Shown in pieces: positions 32,456 to 44,506 of a stretch of 64,000 bases of DNA. A program made the position numbers and the translations under genes. This DNA is from Ursus arctos. Its lineage: Eukaryota; Chordata; Mammalia; Carnivora; Ursidae. Numbering within the stretch: the stretch's first letter is position 1; each line of letters starts with the position of its first letter. The stretch is from the NCBI RefSeq assembly GCF_023065955.2, contig NW_026622841.1:16502501-16566500 (forward strand), written 5' to 3'. The notes under the pieces are model-generated. The model saw only the letters and a list, made by a program, of their open reading frames with translations, did no database searches and was not told the DNA's origin.

Positions 32456-32667
32456 CTCAGAGGCTTTTCTTCCCCCCAAAACCACATGTTCTTGATCAGA
32501 TTTGACCCAGAAAAGCCATCTGCCTGCTTCTATTTTAGGGAAGGAAGTTTCCATCTTAGTATCAGAAGCAGTTCTAATGATCTCACCTCCGTCTTCCCCT
32601 CCATCCCCTCACTTGTTCTTTTCTCTGTCTACATCCGGGAGGAACGAGGAGACAGTGGTCTGTCTGA

Positions 32668-33062
32668 TGTCTGTGTCAGTCTCCTGGGGCTGCCAGGACA
32701 GGGGCCCACAGACTGGCTGGGAGTCTCTTGTCTCCTGGTTCTGGAGTCCTGAGTCCTAATCACAGTGTTGGCAGGGCCACGATCCCGACGGGCACCTGGG
32801 GAAGGCTCTGCTCCCAGCCTCTCTCCTGGCTTTACCCGTGGCTGCGGGACTCCGGTCTTCACGTGGCGCTCTCCCCACGTGCATGTCTGTGTCCAAATTT
32901 CTCCCTTTCATAAGGACAGCAGTCGTGTTGGAGGAGGGCCCACCGTGATGACCTCATTTCAACTCGATTCAGACCCTATCTCCAAATAAGGTCACATTCT
33001 GAGGTCTCATGGTTTAGGACTTGAACGTATGAGGTTTTGGGGAGACAATTCAATCCATACAA
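32668..33062 (-). mobile_element. MLT1-type solo LTR (ERVL-MaLR)
   Basis: This reverse copy is recognisable by CTCCTGGGGCTGCCAGGACA, CCTATCTCCAAATAAGGTCA and the end GGGAGACAATTCAATCCATA. LTR only. Confidence 0.75.
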
Positions 33063-33399
33063 CGCCCCTGGCTTTCGCACCCACATCGCGGGCAGTTTGC
33101 TCAGACTAGGAGGCCAGGCCGGAGGAAATCAACGTGGTACGTGCATTGCCCCCTCAGGGCCTCCCCTGACACCGGCCCACAGGAAGTGTCCCTGTGCTCG
33201 AGTCCATCCACACCTCCAGCCCTCATCATTCCCAGAGAAAGATCTTCATTGGCTGCCTCAGTTTCCTCTCCTAGAGTCTTAGAGAAATCTCTCCCCTTCT
33301 CAAAAGCTGGAGAAGTAGCCACAACTGCCACTGAATCCCAGGGCCCAGGGCCTTCCCCTCACCCCGGCCCTCCCGTGGCATGCCCCCCCACATCCTAAC

Positions 33400-33682
33400 T
33401 GAGCAAGCCATCCTCGGTGCCCCCTCACTGCTCACGGATTTTACACCATGCCCCACCTTGCAGTTTTCATTCCCAGCCCTTCTAGATGTCCCTGTGCCCA
33501 CACACCGGCTTCTGAAACAGAGCGGTTGACTCATTCATTTTGTTCAGTGTGGATGTCCCCCACCACACTGTTAAGCTGTATGAAGACAGAGAGCTTCATC
33601 TCCTTGCTTTACTGGTGGATCCCGAACGCCCCGGGGTGCCTGGAACATAGTAGAGGCTTAATAAATACTTGTTAAATCAATC
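33400..33682 (+). mobile_element. L2 LINE 3' end, diverged
   Basis: The end GGTGCCTGGAACATAGTAGA, then GGCTTAATAAATACTTGTTA, is the L2 terminus. The upstream part is worn. Confidence 0.7.
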
Positions 33683-33689
33683 CTCATGT

Positions 33690-34629
33690 CCCTTTAACGC
33701 CCAGATGTTCGCAGGGGATACTGTCTTCAGACCATGATTTGGGCTTGTAGCTGCTTTCTGGTTTCTCTCTGTGTATCAGATATACTTCCAAACACTTCAT
33801 TCTTTTTGTTCATTTCAGCAAATCAGAGGATGAGGATTAGAGAAAACCCTCTTCTCCCCTCTCCTATTTAAGAACGCGCTAACTCCCCTGCCCACCCTCC
33901 TCCACCTGGCAGTGCACTGAAGCCCCCTCCCCCTCATCCTTCACGCCCCCCCCACCCCAGCTCCAGCTGATCCTTCCCACCGGAAGCTCACGGGTCCCCC
34001 ACTTCCGGCCTCCCGGGTCCGCTGACAGCCTCTTCCAGCCTTTGTTCTCCTACTACCCTTTTTTGGTGGGTCTGTAAGTAACCCGCAACACCCCATTCTT
34101 AATCCCATCTCCCCGTTCACCCGTGGATTCCAGAACTCCCGGGGAGTCGGGGGCAAGAAGAGGTGGAATTAATCTGGGCGAGGGGGGCCCCTCCGTGCAC
34201 CATCCCAGGGGCTGCAGCTCTTCCAGGAGAATCGGGAACGTGACCCCTCGCGCTGTGCCGCAGGCTGGCTGTGAACTCAGAACCGGCGCGCCCAAGCAGA
34301 CCTCTACACCTTCCAGTGCGAGATTAGCCGCTCCCTGAACTCCAGGCCCAACTCTCCAATAGCATACTCAACATCTGCATCTGAATTTCCAGCTGGAGGA
34401 CCAACCCTCGTCCGTCCAACACCTAACACTTGGCTTGCTCCCACATCTGCTGCTCCCAGTCTCCTCCAGCTCAGAGGATGGCAGCTCCACCCCTCCTGCT
34501 GGTCAGGCCCGGGGCCTGGCAGTAATTTTTGTCTCCTCTCTGCCTCATACACCACCAAATGCCCTTCTTTCCCTTTAAGTGTATCCAGTACGGCCTCGAT
34601 CCCTATCTCCCTGGCCCAAAGCCGCATCA
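33690..34629. other. Intergenic unique sequence
   Basis: C-rich sequence precedes an L2 element. No gene recognised. Confidence 0.5.
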
Positions 34630-35262
34630 TGGCCCATCTGGCCTTCTGCAGTGGTCTCCTAACCCGTGTCCTTGATTCTGTCCTTGCACCCACTTCCGGC
34701 TACCCCCAGCAGAGCAGCCAGAGTGATCCCATTCAAACTGATACCCTAAGATGCTGTCTTCTTAGGACCCTCTACCACTCCCACAGCTTCCCATCTCCTT
34801 CAGAGGAAAGGTCCAGTTCATTACTGAGGCCAACGAGACCCCGCAGGATCCCCCAAATACCTGTTTGGCTTCATCTCACCACTTTGTTTACTCAAGTCCA
34901 GCAACCCTCAGGCCATTTGCACTTGCTGTCCCCTCTGTGGAATGCTCCAGATATCCACCACCTTCTTTAGGTCTTTGCTCAAAAGTCACCTTCTTAGTGA
35001 GTCCTTCCCTGACCACCTGAGTTTAAATCGCTCCCCCTCCCTGATTCCATTATCCCCCTCCAGGGCTTTATTTCTATAGCCTTTATTGCCATGTGACATA
35101 ATCTACGTTATACTTGTGTTAAACTTGTCTGTCTCCCTTGCACCAGGATATACATTTCCAGAGGGCAGGATTTTTTTTTTTCTGGGTTATTCATTGCTGC
35201 ATCCCAGTACCTATAGGGTGCCTGGCACATAGGAGAGCCTGTGATAAACATTTGTTCACAGC
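34630..35262 (+). mobile_element. L2 LINE 3' end
   Basis: This forward L2 includes CCACTCCCACAGCTTCCCATC-like sequence, GGAATGCTCCAGATATCCAC, GAGTCCTTCCCTGACCACCT and GGTGCCTGGCACATAGGAGA. Confidence 0.85.
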
Positions 35263-35424
35263 ATATCTCTGACCCATCCGTGCTGGTGTTCTCCTCTGCC
35301 ACAGAGGCAGGGCACCCTCACTTATCTCAATTCGATATGACCAAACACTCTAGCATCCCTTGATACCTTGACATGAGATCGTCAGAACTAAAACACTTCC
35401 AAAGCAAGAAGGCCACACGATGAG

Positions 35425-35640
35425 CAGAAAAGCACCTGGTCTCTGAATCAAACAGACGGGGGTCCAGTCTCGGTTCCAACGCTTAGCAGCTGTGTGAAGT
35501 TGGAGAATGACTTCATCTCACTGAACCCCAATTTCCTCATCTGATAAATGACTCTAAGGATACCTACCCTTTGGGGATGTGAAAATTAATTTATGTATAA
35601 AAAAATAACTGGCCTAGAGTGGCATTCAATAAATAGGAAT
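35425..35640 (+). mobile_element. MIR SINE
   Basis: This forward MIR is well preserved: GCTGTGTGAAGTTGGAGAAT, CAATTTCCTCATCTGATAAA, then GGCATTCAATAAATAGGAA. Confidence 0.85.
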
Positions 35641-35730
35641 CATTATTAGAACTACTAAGCTTTTCTACTTTAGCTTAGAACAACTATTAATCTATAAATA
35701 TGTCTTAGTCATAATAAAAAAATGAATTTA

Positions 35731-35943
35731 TTTTTTTTAATTTTTTAATTTTTTAAAGATTTTATTTATTTATCTGACAGAGACAGACAGCTAGTGAGAG
35801 AGAGGGAACACAAGCAGGGGGAGTGGGAGAGGAAGAAGCAGGCTCCCAGTGGAGGAGCCTGATGTGGGGCTCGATCCTGGAACGCCGGGATCACGCCCTA
35901 AGCCGAAGGCAGACGCTTAACAACTGCACCACCCAGGCGCTCC
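35731..35943 (-). mobile_element. SINEC
   Basis: This reverse copy has a T-rich tail, the GACAGAGACAGACAGCTAGT body and the end CACCCAGGCGCTCC. The duplication AAAAATGAATTT flanks it. Confidence 0.93.
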
Positions 35944-36231
35944 GAAAAATGAATTTTTTAAATCATTTGACTATTTGCTGGAGGAAAAGAGTACAACAAA
36001 ACATCACCGAAAATGACTTACAACTGAAAATGAACTATACTTTCCCCCATTACTGATATTAAGAGGAAACATGAGAAGAGATCTTGTCATAGGATAGATT
36101 TATGTCATAGATTTTTTCAGGGTTCAGTTTTCAGAAGTCATTTCACAGTGTTTTAGCTGTCCTGTGCTATGTACCCCCTCCATTCACCCCAGCCACCCAG
36201 CCTCTTAAGGCGACCAGGCAATTGAAATTCT

Positions 36232-36430
36232 TTTTTTTTTTTTTAAGATTTTATTTATTTATTTGACAGAGATAGAGACAGCCAGCGAGAGAGGGAACAC
36301 AAGCAGGGGGAGTGGGAGAGGAAGAAGCAGGCTCATAGCGGAGGAGCCTGATGTGGGGCTCGATCCCAGAACGCCGGGATCACGCCCTGAGCCAAAGGCA
36401 GACGCTTAACCGCTGTGCCACCCAGGCGCC
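36232..36430 (-). mobile_element. SINEC
   Basis: This reverse copy has a poly-T tail followed by AAGATTTTATTTATTTATTT, and ends CACCCAGGCGCC. The duplication CCAGGCAATTGAAATTCT (left, 36214-36231) and CCAGGCAATTGAAGTTCT (right, from 36431) has one mismatch. Confidence 0.95.
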
Positions 36431-36449
36431 CCAGGCAATTGAAGTTCTA

Positions 36450-37098
36450 ATAACTTGGCTGTGCATCTCTTTAGAACTCACTTTCACGCATCGGGGAGCC
36501 CTGGCTCACTGGAAATGGTCCAGGAACTACCGACGAGCCCGTCTACATCATCTTTGTGCTATTTTCAGATGAGCACAGCTTTGATCAATAGCTCCTACTT
36601 TCTCTTTCATCTTCCATCTTTCTGAAAGAGGTGAATTTTGAGCAGGGCATAAAAGAAGGTGATGGATCAGCAGAGAGAAGAAAGGAAGGTAGCCCCCATT
36701 GGGTACGTCTCAAGAGCCAAGGTTCAGAAGCAAGAATATTGTCCTTGGGCGACAACAAGCAAACTTGCCTGGAAACACAGGAGGAATTGCACTGAGTAAA
36801 GAGAAAGCAGCAGCAGGCTGGGCGTGTGAATTGAGGCAAGGTCTCTGCTGACTGTTCAGGAATCTGGGCTTGTTTCTGGGGCTTCATACAGTGCTGGAGG
36901 CTTAGCCAGGGACACAGCCTGAACAGCGGGAACTTGGAGCGTGTAGAGCTTACCCAGGAAGGAGGCAGGGGAGGAGTAGGGAGGAGGACACCTTACTGCG
37001 TGAGGCATCTCTGGGTCAACGCGTGGGAGAAGACATCGGGACATCAGAAAGACTCCATGTCCAGAAGGGCTCAGAAGCAAGAACAAGGCAGAAACCAT
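36450..37098. other. Intergenic unique sequence
   Basis: This is unique sequence between two SINEC copies. No gene recognised. Confidence 0.5.
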
Positions 37099-37304
37099 GG
37101 GGGGCCTGAGTAGCACAGTCGTTAAGCGTCTGCCTTCAGCTCAGGGCGTGATCCCGGCATTCCGGGATCGAGCCCCACGTCAGGCTCCTCTGCTGGGAGC
37201 TTGCTTCTTCCTCTCCCACTCCCCTGCTGTGTTCCCTCTCTCGCTGGCTGTCTCTCTGTCACATAAATAAATAAAATCTTTAAAAGAAAAGAAAAGAAAC
37301 GAAA
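37099..37304 (+). mobile_element. SINEC
   Basis: This forward copy begins GGGGGGCCTGAGTAGCACAG and contains the CTCTCTCGCTGGCTGTCTCT body. The tail is AAATAAATAAAATCTTTAAA. Confidence 0.93.
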
Positions 37305-38010
37305 CTAGATTATTCAATTCCAGCATCTGGAAACTTCCTTCTCCAGGCGGGTTCCCCATGGCTCCGCTGGGTAGGGGCCAGCCCAGCACACGGGTCACCT
37401 GAGCCCTGAAGGAGAGCGGGAAGGGCAGCAACTGGCGAAGGGGGGGAGCACCCGGCAGTCTCTGCTGGCCAGATGAATATCCACCGTGGGAGGCGCTGTT
37501 CGCAGGTCGTCCCAGCTATTTCTCGGAATCAACAGGCCACAAAAGTTCACCCCTGATGACTGACGCAGCGCGTGCTCTGTGGCCCCCCCAGGAGGCCGTC
37601 CTGTTTGGTCACGCTTTATTCTGCACTTACATGTCTTGCTAACAGTGCCTCGAGTTACGGTCCTGAAGGTCGATACACACTTCACTATTGTTTCCACTTC
37701 TGCCTTGCAGAAAACCAGTAACTCAAACCCTTCACTGCACCCACTGAGGGTTCAAATTAGACATGGCCCTGCGTCTCTGAATCATCTCCCTGCCCACCCC
37801 AGAGAAGGAAGGAGAGGACCCCAATGGCCCCTGCTCCCCGGCACTCTACCCTCACCATTTCTCCTCCTTGGGTGCCAGGTCCCTGGACACCCACTTTCTG
37901 TAACAGGTGGAGTCCTGAAAACCTCATTCAAGCAAAATTCTTTTCCATCGAGCTCTATTGGAACTATCCTGAAGGAAGTGGAGGACTGACTCCTTATGAA
38001 AACTCTTCCG

Positions 38011-38216
38011 GAGCGCCTGGGCGGCCCAGTCGGTTGAGTGTCTGACTCTTGATTTTGGCTCAGGTGGTGATCTCGGGGTCATGGGATCGAGCCCCATGAC
38101 AGGCTCCGTGCTCTGTGGGGAGTCTGCTGGAGATTCTCCCTCTCCCTCTGCCTCTCCCCCCACTTGCAGCACGCTCAATCTCTCTTAAATAAATAAAACC
38201 TAAAAAAAAAGAAAAT
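38011..38216 (+). mobile_element. SINEC
   Basis: This forward copy begins GAGCGCCTGGGCGGCCCAGT and ends in an AAATAAATAAAACC tail. The flanks GAAAACTCTTCC and GAAAATAACTCTCC are a worn duplication. Confidence 0.9.
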
Positions 38217-38454
38217 AACTCTCCTAGTTGGTTTGGATTTGGGGGCTCCAGCTGCCCTCACAGTTACCTATAGGATAATTATTTTTAAAAGGCAAACAAG
38301 TTATTTTTCTCTGATTTACTGGAGCAATGCCTTCCGTTTTTACCTTTCATTGGATATTTTTCCCCAAAACTTCTCTTGGCTCGCTCCTTATCTTTCAGAT
38401 CTCTACTCAAAAGCCATTTTCTCAGGGTACCCTCCCTAACCCACTCCCCGCGGT

Positions 38455-38640
38455 TCTCAGTCCTGGCCGGGCCCTGCAATATCAGGGCGCTTCATAGTTC
38501 CCACCCCCACCTCCCCAGAGCTGCTGATTGAATTGGTCTGCGGTGTAGCCTGTGCAGTGGGATTTGGGGACTCACTTTTAATTACTTTGGGTGGTAGGAT
38601 TTGATGCAACCCTACGCAGGAGATTGGCCCACAAGGACCC
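38455..38640 (+). mobile_element. MER5-like hAT fragment
   Basis: This is a diverged copy beginning GGTTCTCAGTCCTGGCCGG, with a middle part GAGCTGCTGATTGAATTGGT resembling MER5. Weak beyond that. Confidence 0.4.
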
Positions 38641-38649
38641 CTTGCTTAC

Positions 38650-39455
38650 ATTCAAGGTTCCAGTGTGTTTTTCCAGTACCACCAAGCAAGTCTGCAACCC
38701 CAGCTGGATGCCCTACAATTTAACTACGTGCTGACGCTCTCTCCATGGAGACAGCATCAGACTCCAGAGGTTCTGCCCCCACCGCCCACTTCAGATGCCA
38801 ATCACAAGTCCGGGTTATCACCTGGGCTTCTGATCAATGAGCGGGCTATGGATGGGAGGTGCCAAAGACCCCAACCCCCTTTGGGTTCCATTAACTTGCT
38901 AGAGCAGCTCCCTGAACTCGGAGAAACAGTTTACGTGCCGGATCGCCAGTTGATGATGAACGCACGTAGCTGAGGAACAGCCAGACGGAAGCGATGCATA
39001 GGACAAGGTATGAGGATATGGGTGTCCAGCTGCCATGACCGCCCCAGGGTGCCATTCTCCCACCACCGCCACAGGCTCACCAACGCCGAAGTTCTCTGAA
39101 CCCCGTCCATTTGGGTTTTTTTAATGGAGGATTCATCATATAGGCACGATTGATTAAATCATTGACCATTGGTGATTGATTTAACCTCCAGCCCCTTTCC
39201 CCTCAAGGGAGGTTGAGGGAGGGAGCCCAAAGGCCCAACCCTTTAGTCACGTGGCTGGTTTCCAAGGCAACCACCCCTTTCTTAGATTATGGAGGGGCTT
39301 TCCAGAAGTTACATCATTAACATAACAAAAGACACCGTTATTACTCCCATCACTTAGGAAATTCCAAGGGTTTTGGGAGAGCTCTCAGCCAGAAAGGGGG
39401 ACAAAGACCAAATATATATTTCTTGTTATAAATCACAGTATCACACACAGACAAT
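38650..39455 (-). repeat. Ancient LTR-like interspersed repeat, family not assigned
   Basis: This reverse copy of a dispersed LTR-like repeat has recognisable stretches TTCAGATGCCAATCACAAGT, GATTGATTAAATCATTGACC and GGAAATTCCAAGGGTTTTGG. No retroviral coding sequence is seen. Confidence 0.55.
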
Positions 39456-40959
39456 AAATAAAAACATAAAATAAAAACATAAAAAATAAAAATAAATCAC
39501 AGTATCATAAAGTTTCACATACCTATGGACAAAGCTTAATAGTAGTAGTGTCCCCATCCCTGCAACTTTCCGTGAGATATGGTGGCATTAGTGACCAGTA
39601 CAATACCAGAGGACACCCCTGAGTACTTATCCCCTGCCAAGTCATCAAGGAGGCACTCCAGGTTCAGAATTCCATAAAAGGAAGGCAGTTACTTAGATGC
39701 AAAACTTCCCAGGAAGAAGCCTACACTCAAGCTTATTTTTCTGAAATTTCGAGTTCCACCAAATTACAAGTGGTACCAAGAAATGTAAACACCACTTTCC
39801 AAAAGCAAGAAAGCCTGTTCCATGCAGGTCCGGCCCTGCTCGGTAAGTTGCTGCCTGTGCGATTGGAAAGTAGGGGACCAAGCGTCCCCCTGTCACAAAA
39901 CACTGTCTTCATCCTTTTGTCTCACATCCAGAAACTTAACCTTTTGGGTAAAATGTCACATCTCAAGAAATGATGCAGATAGGCTGCGTGAGAGGCTCAC
40001 TCCTGCCATCTCCTTACGTGGGTTACCAGAAAGTTCAGTCCTGTGGGCGGTGGACACAGAGATGTGAAGGAAAGATGGGAGCCTGATAACGAAACAGAAT
40101 AATGCCAACCTCCATCTGTGTACAGCTGTCAATTCTGGAAAATGTGGTCTATGCCATAAACTTGATGAGTGTTCAGAAGGACTATTTAGGCATCTGAATG
40201 CCCCCTTTCTCAAGATGGTAGCTGAGCGTGGAGGAGATGCTCGGTGAGTTCCCAGGGGTCATTCCTGGCTCAGCAGCTGAGCCAGCCCAGAAATCAGATC
40301 TGACTCATGCCTTATGCATCGCTCTGCCTTCCAGGCAGGTGTTTTTGGTAATGGACTCCCAAGATAAGCCTAAAGCCCTAGCTTATCTTAGCCCTAGGAA
40401 CCTCCAGGAAGAATACCAAAGCAAGGGAGGAGATGTGCAAAGGAGACCTCCCTCCCCTCCCCTGAGACCATCTTAGTTGACCTCTCTGTTTTGCTGGGGT
40501 TCCCTTGTCCCTACCCTCAACCTGGCCTCTGACATCACAGGCCTCAGGGCTTTGGACATGTTTATTCTCTTCATACTGAGGGTGAGACAGAGAAACCTCA
40601 CTGCATGGGTCACCCTGTTCGTCAGCATTAAATTTTCCAGGCCGCTTAGGAGATGTTTCAACAAATAACCTTAGTGTGCTCTATTTTTATCCTTTTATCT
40701 GTATTGCATAACAGCTCAAGAGGATTGCCATGGTTCATGTAAATATATGTATATATTTATATCATCTATAGATACACACAGAATGCACAGTCAGTCCTCC
40801 ATGCATAGTATGTGAGTGGGCGATTCAAAGGTCACTCTGCTTTCTCCCAAAATTCTGAGTCACCACTTCCCTCATTTTGCATAAAGCTGGGCCTGGCTCT
40901 GCCTGCCAGACGGTCCTCGGACATAGCCTGTGTTGGGGTCTGGGTGGGTGGGGGGCTTT
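39456..40959. other. Intergenic unique sequence
   Basis: An A-rich low-complexity patch at 39450-39500 and a TA-rich patch near 40740-40780 occur. Otherwise I see nothing I can name. Confidence 0.5.
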
Positions 40960-41082
40960 GTCTTTCATATCCCACCTGCAGCTCTGGGGGTCCAGCCCCA
41001 CCTATAGTTCTGACCAAGGAGATCTAGTTAGAAGTCTCTAGGTGGGGCTTCCAGGAATGTTCTTTAAAGGGGGATTGAGCTA
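40960..41082. repeat. Left half of an old repeat split by the older L1
   Basis: The sequence CAGCCCCACCTATAGTTCTG to GGGGGATTGAGCTA continues on the other side of the L1 at about 46407-46670, so the L1 entered an older dispersed repeat. Family not assigned. Confidence 0.4.
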
Positions 41083-42145
41083 GACTTCCAGGGAAGATGG
41101 TGGAGTAGGAGGACCCTAAGCTGTCCCAGATAATAATAAATAATAACCATATCAGTACAAATAACCCAGAAAATGGCCCGAAGACTGCAGAACAAACTCT
41201 CTACAGATAAATATAGAGAAGAGGCCACATTAGGGAAGGAGGTACGTGGTGGGCACAGAGAGGGGAGAGGAGCAAACCCCCATGCTAGGCACCCCAGGGA
41301 CCCGCATGTGGAAGGCGAATCCGCATAACATTTGGCTTTGAAAACCAAAGGGGCCTAATAAGCAGTGGGGTTTAATACCTGGAATTTTAAAAATCAGCAG
41401 CTCTAGGAGAGCTGGAGGGTAATAGGAAACAATCCTAGCTCTTAAAGAGACAGCACAACAAACAGCCCCATGGAGATACAGCATAGAAGCCGCAGTTTGA
41501 GAAACACCTGGGGGGTACAGGAAGGAGATTTACTTACTAAGGAGATTTATTTACTCATCTCTGAGCATGTGCTGGAGATGCAGGGATCTTCCGGAGACTT
41601 TCCCATGAACAAAAGAGCTGGTGGTGCCATTGCCCTCCCTTTTCCCCCAGCCTAGACACATGGACGCCCTTCGCAGGGGACAGTAAAAGGAAAGCACCCT
41701 GCAATTTGGTGCTACTGCATTTCTGGCAAACGCCTGATCTGACTCAATTCAAACCCAAAGTGGCTCCAGACTGGCCCACCACCAAGACAGGGCCCAAATC
41801 CCGCCCAGAACAGGCAATGAGAGCCATTGCCCATGACAGGAATGAAGGCAAATGGGGCTCAGCCACAACAGGAGGGCACAGGCAACACGGATAGGAGACA
41901 CACTTGAAACACCAGGTTCTGGGGAACAGGGGACACTGCACTGCAGGGCACTACAGGACCTCATCCTCATAAGGCCACTACATTCAAGAGCGGGAGACGT
42001 AGCTGACTTTCCTAACACAGAGAAACAGAAAGTTAGACAAAATGAGACAGAGGAATATGTCCCAAATGAAAGAACAGGATGAAATCACAGAAGAGACCTA
42101 AGTGAAAAGGAAATAAGTAATATTCCTGATAGAGAATTTAAAGTA

Positions 42146-42885
42146 ATGGTCGTAAAAATACTTGCTGGATTTGAGAAAATAGTGGAGGACCTCAGTGAGA
42201 ACCTTAACAAAGAGATAGAAAACATAAAAAAGAACCAATCAGAGATGAAGAATTCAATAACTGAAATTAAAAATACACTAGAGGGAATAAATAGTAGACC
42301 AGAGGAAGCAGAACAGACCAGCAACCTGGAGGACAGAGTAATGGAAAGCAATCAAGCTGAACAGGAGGGAGAGAAAAAAATAATAATTAATGAAAATAGA
42401 CTAAGGGAACTCAATGACACCATCAAGTGTAATAACAGTCATATTATAGGCATCTCAGAAGGAAAAGAGAGAGGCAAGGGTCAGAAAATTTATTTGAAGA
42501 AATAATAGCGGAAAACTTCCCAAATCTGGAGAAGGAAATAGAAATTCAAATCCAGGAGGCATAGAGAACCCCAATAAAATCAACCCCAGGAGTTCCACGC
42601 CAAGACACATAGCAACTAAAATGGCAAAAAGTAGTGATGGAGAGAGAATTTCAAAAGCAGCAAGAGAAAACACTTACATACAAAGGAAACCCCATAAGGC
42701 ATTTGGCTAACTTTTCAGCAGAAACTTTGCAGGCCGGAAGAGGGTGGCATGATATAATTGAAGTGCTGAAAGAAAAAAAACCTGCAACCAAGAATATTCT
42801 GTGTAGCAAGGCTATGATTCAGAATAGAAGGAGAGATAAAGAGTTTCCCAGACAAACAAAAGTTAAAGGAATTCATGACCGCTAA
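42146..42885 (+). pseudogene. L1 ORF1 remnant
   Basis: This is the decayed ORF1 of the older L1. The first open piece (42146-42505) is a Glu/Lys/Asn-rich coiled coil ending near an RRM start (SHIIGISEG). The second (42634-42885) has the YKGNPIR and FSAETLQA motifs of the C-terminal domain. Stops and a frame change separate them. Confidence 0.85.
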
Positions 42886-43386
42886 ACCAGCCCTACAAGA
42901 AATGTCAAAGGGGACTCTGAGTGGAAAGGCAAGACCATAAGCAGAAGTAAAAAAAGTAGGAAGCAAAGCACAAAAGCAGGAAGATGAAGTGTATCTATAA
43001 AAATCAGTCTAGGGATTCACAAAAGAAAAGGATGTAAAGTATCATACCATATGCCTAAAACATGGGGTGAGAGGACTAAAGAATGGGTTCAGACTTAAGA
43101 AACCATCAACTTCATATAGACTGTTTAATGCAGAAGCTATTATATATAAACCTAACGTTAGCTGCAAGTCTAAAACCAGTAATAGATACGCTAAAAAAAA
43201 AAAAAAAAGAAAGAAAAAGAAAGAAAAAAAGAAAAGAAAGTAATCCAAGTATATCACTAAAGAAAGCCAACACACCATGGGAGGAGAGAGCAAGAGAAGA
43301 AAGGAACAGAGAAGAATTACAAAAACAACCATAAAACAAGTAACAAAATGGCAATATATACTTATCAATAATTACTTTGAATGTAA

Positions 43387-44468
43387 ATGGACTACATGCT
43401 CCAATCAAAAAAAACTAGGGTAATGGAATGGATAAAAAAGCAAGATCCATCTACCTGCTGCCACCAAGAGACTCATTTTGGACCTAAAGACACATGGAGA
43501 TTGAAAGTAAAGGAATGGAAAAGCATTTATCATGCAAATGGAAGTGTAAAGAGAACTGGCATAGCAGTACTTATATCGGACAAAAGAGACTTTAAAACAG
43601 AGACTGTAATAAGAGACAAAGAAGGACACAAATGATAAAGGGAACGATCCAATGAGAAGATATAACAACTGTAAATATTCATGCACCAAACATGGGAGCA
43701 CCCAAAAACATAAAGCAGCTAATAACAAACGTAAAGAAAGCAATCAATAATAATACAATAATAGTAGAGGGCTTTAATAGCCTCACTTACATCAATGGAC
43801 AGATCATCCAAACAGAAAATCAACAAGGAAACAGTGGCTTTGAATGACACATTGGCCCAGATGGACTGAACAGATGTATTCAGAACATTCTATCCTAAAA
43901 CAGCAGAATATAAGTTCTTTTCAAGTGCACATGGGACAGTCTCCAGAATAGATCACATATTAGGCCACAAAACAAGTTGCAACAAATTCAAAAAGACTGA
44001 AGGCATACCATTTATTTTTTCTGACCACAGCACTACAAAACTAGAAATCAACCACAAGAAAAAATCTGGAAAGAAAACAAATACATGGAGGTTAAATAAC
44101 TTGCTACTAAACAATGAAAGGGTCAGCCAAGAAATCAGAGGAAGTCAAAAAGTACATGGAGACAAATGAAAATGAAAAATATAATGATTCAAAATCTTTG
44201 GGATGCAGCACAGCTGTTCTAAGAGGAGAGATTATAACAATATAGGCCTGCCTCAAGAAGTTGGAAAAATCTCAAACCTCACCTTACACCTAAAGGAGCT
44301 AGGAAAAGAAGAACGAGCAAAGCCTGAAACCAGGAGAAGGAAGGAAATAATAAAGATTAGAGCAGAAATAAAATGGAAACTAAAAAAACCCCAATAGAAT
44401 AGATTAATGAAACCAGGAGCTGGTTCTTTGAAAAGATCAACAAAATCGATAAACCTTTAACCAGACTC

Positions 44469-44506
<38 letters not shown>

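Noticed and set aside
36300..36430. tRNA-like A/B-box sequence in this and other SINEC copies
   Set aside because: These are the tRNA-derived heads of SINEs. No complete, foldable tRNA gene was found in the window.
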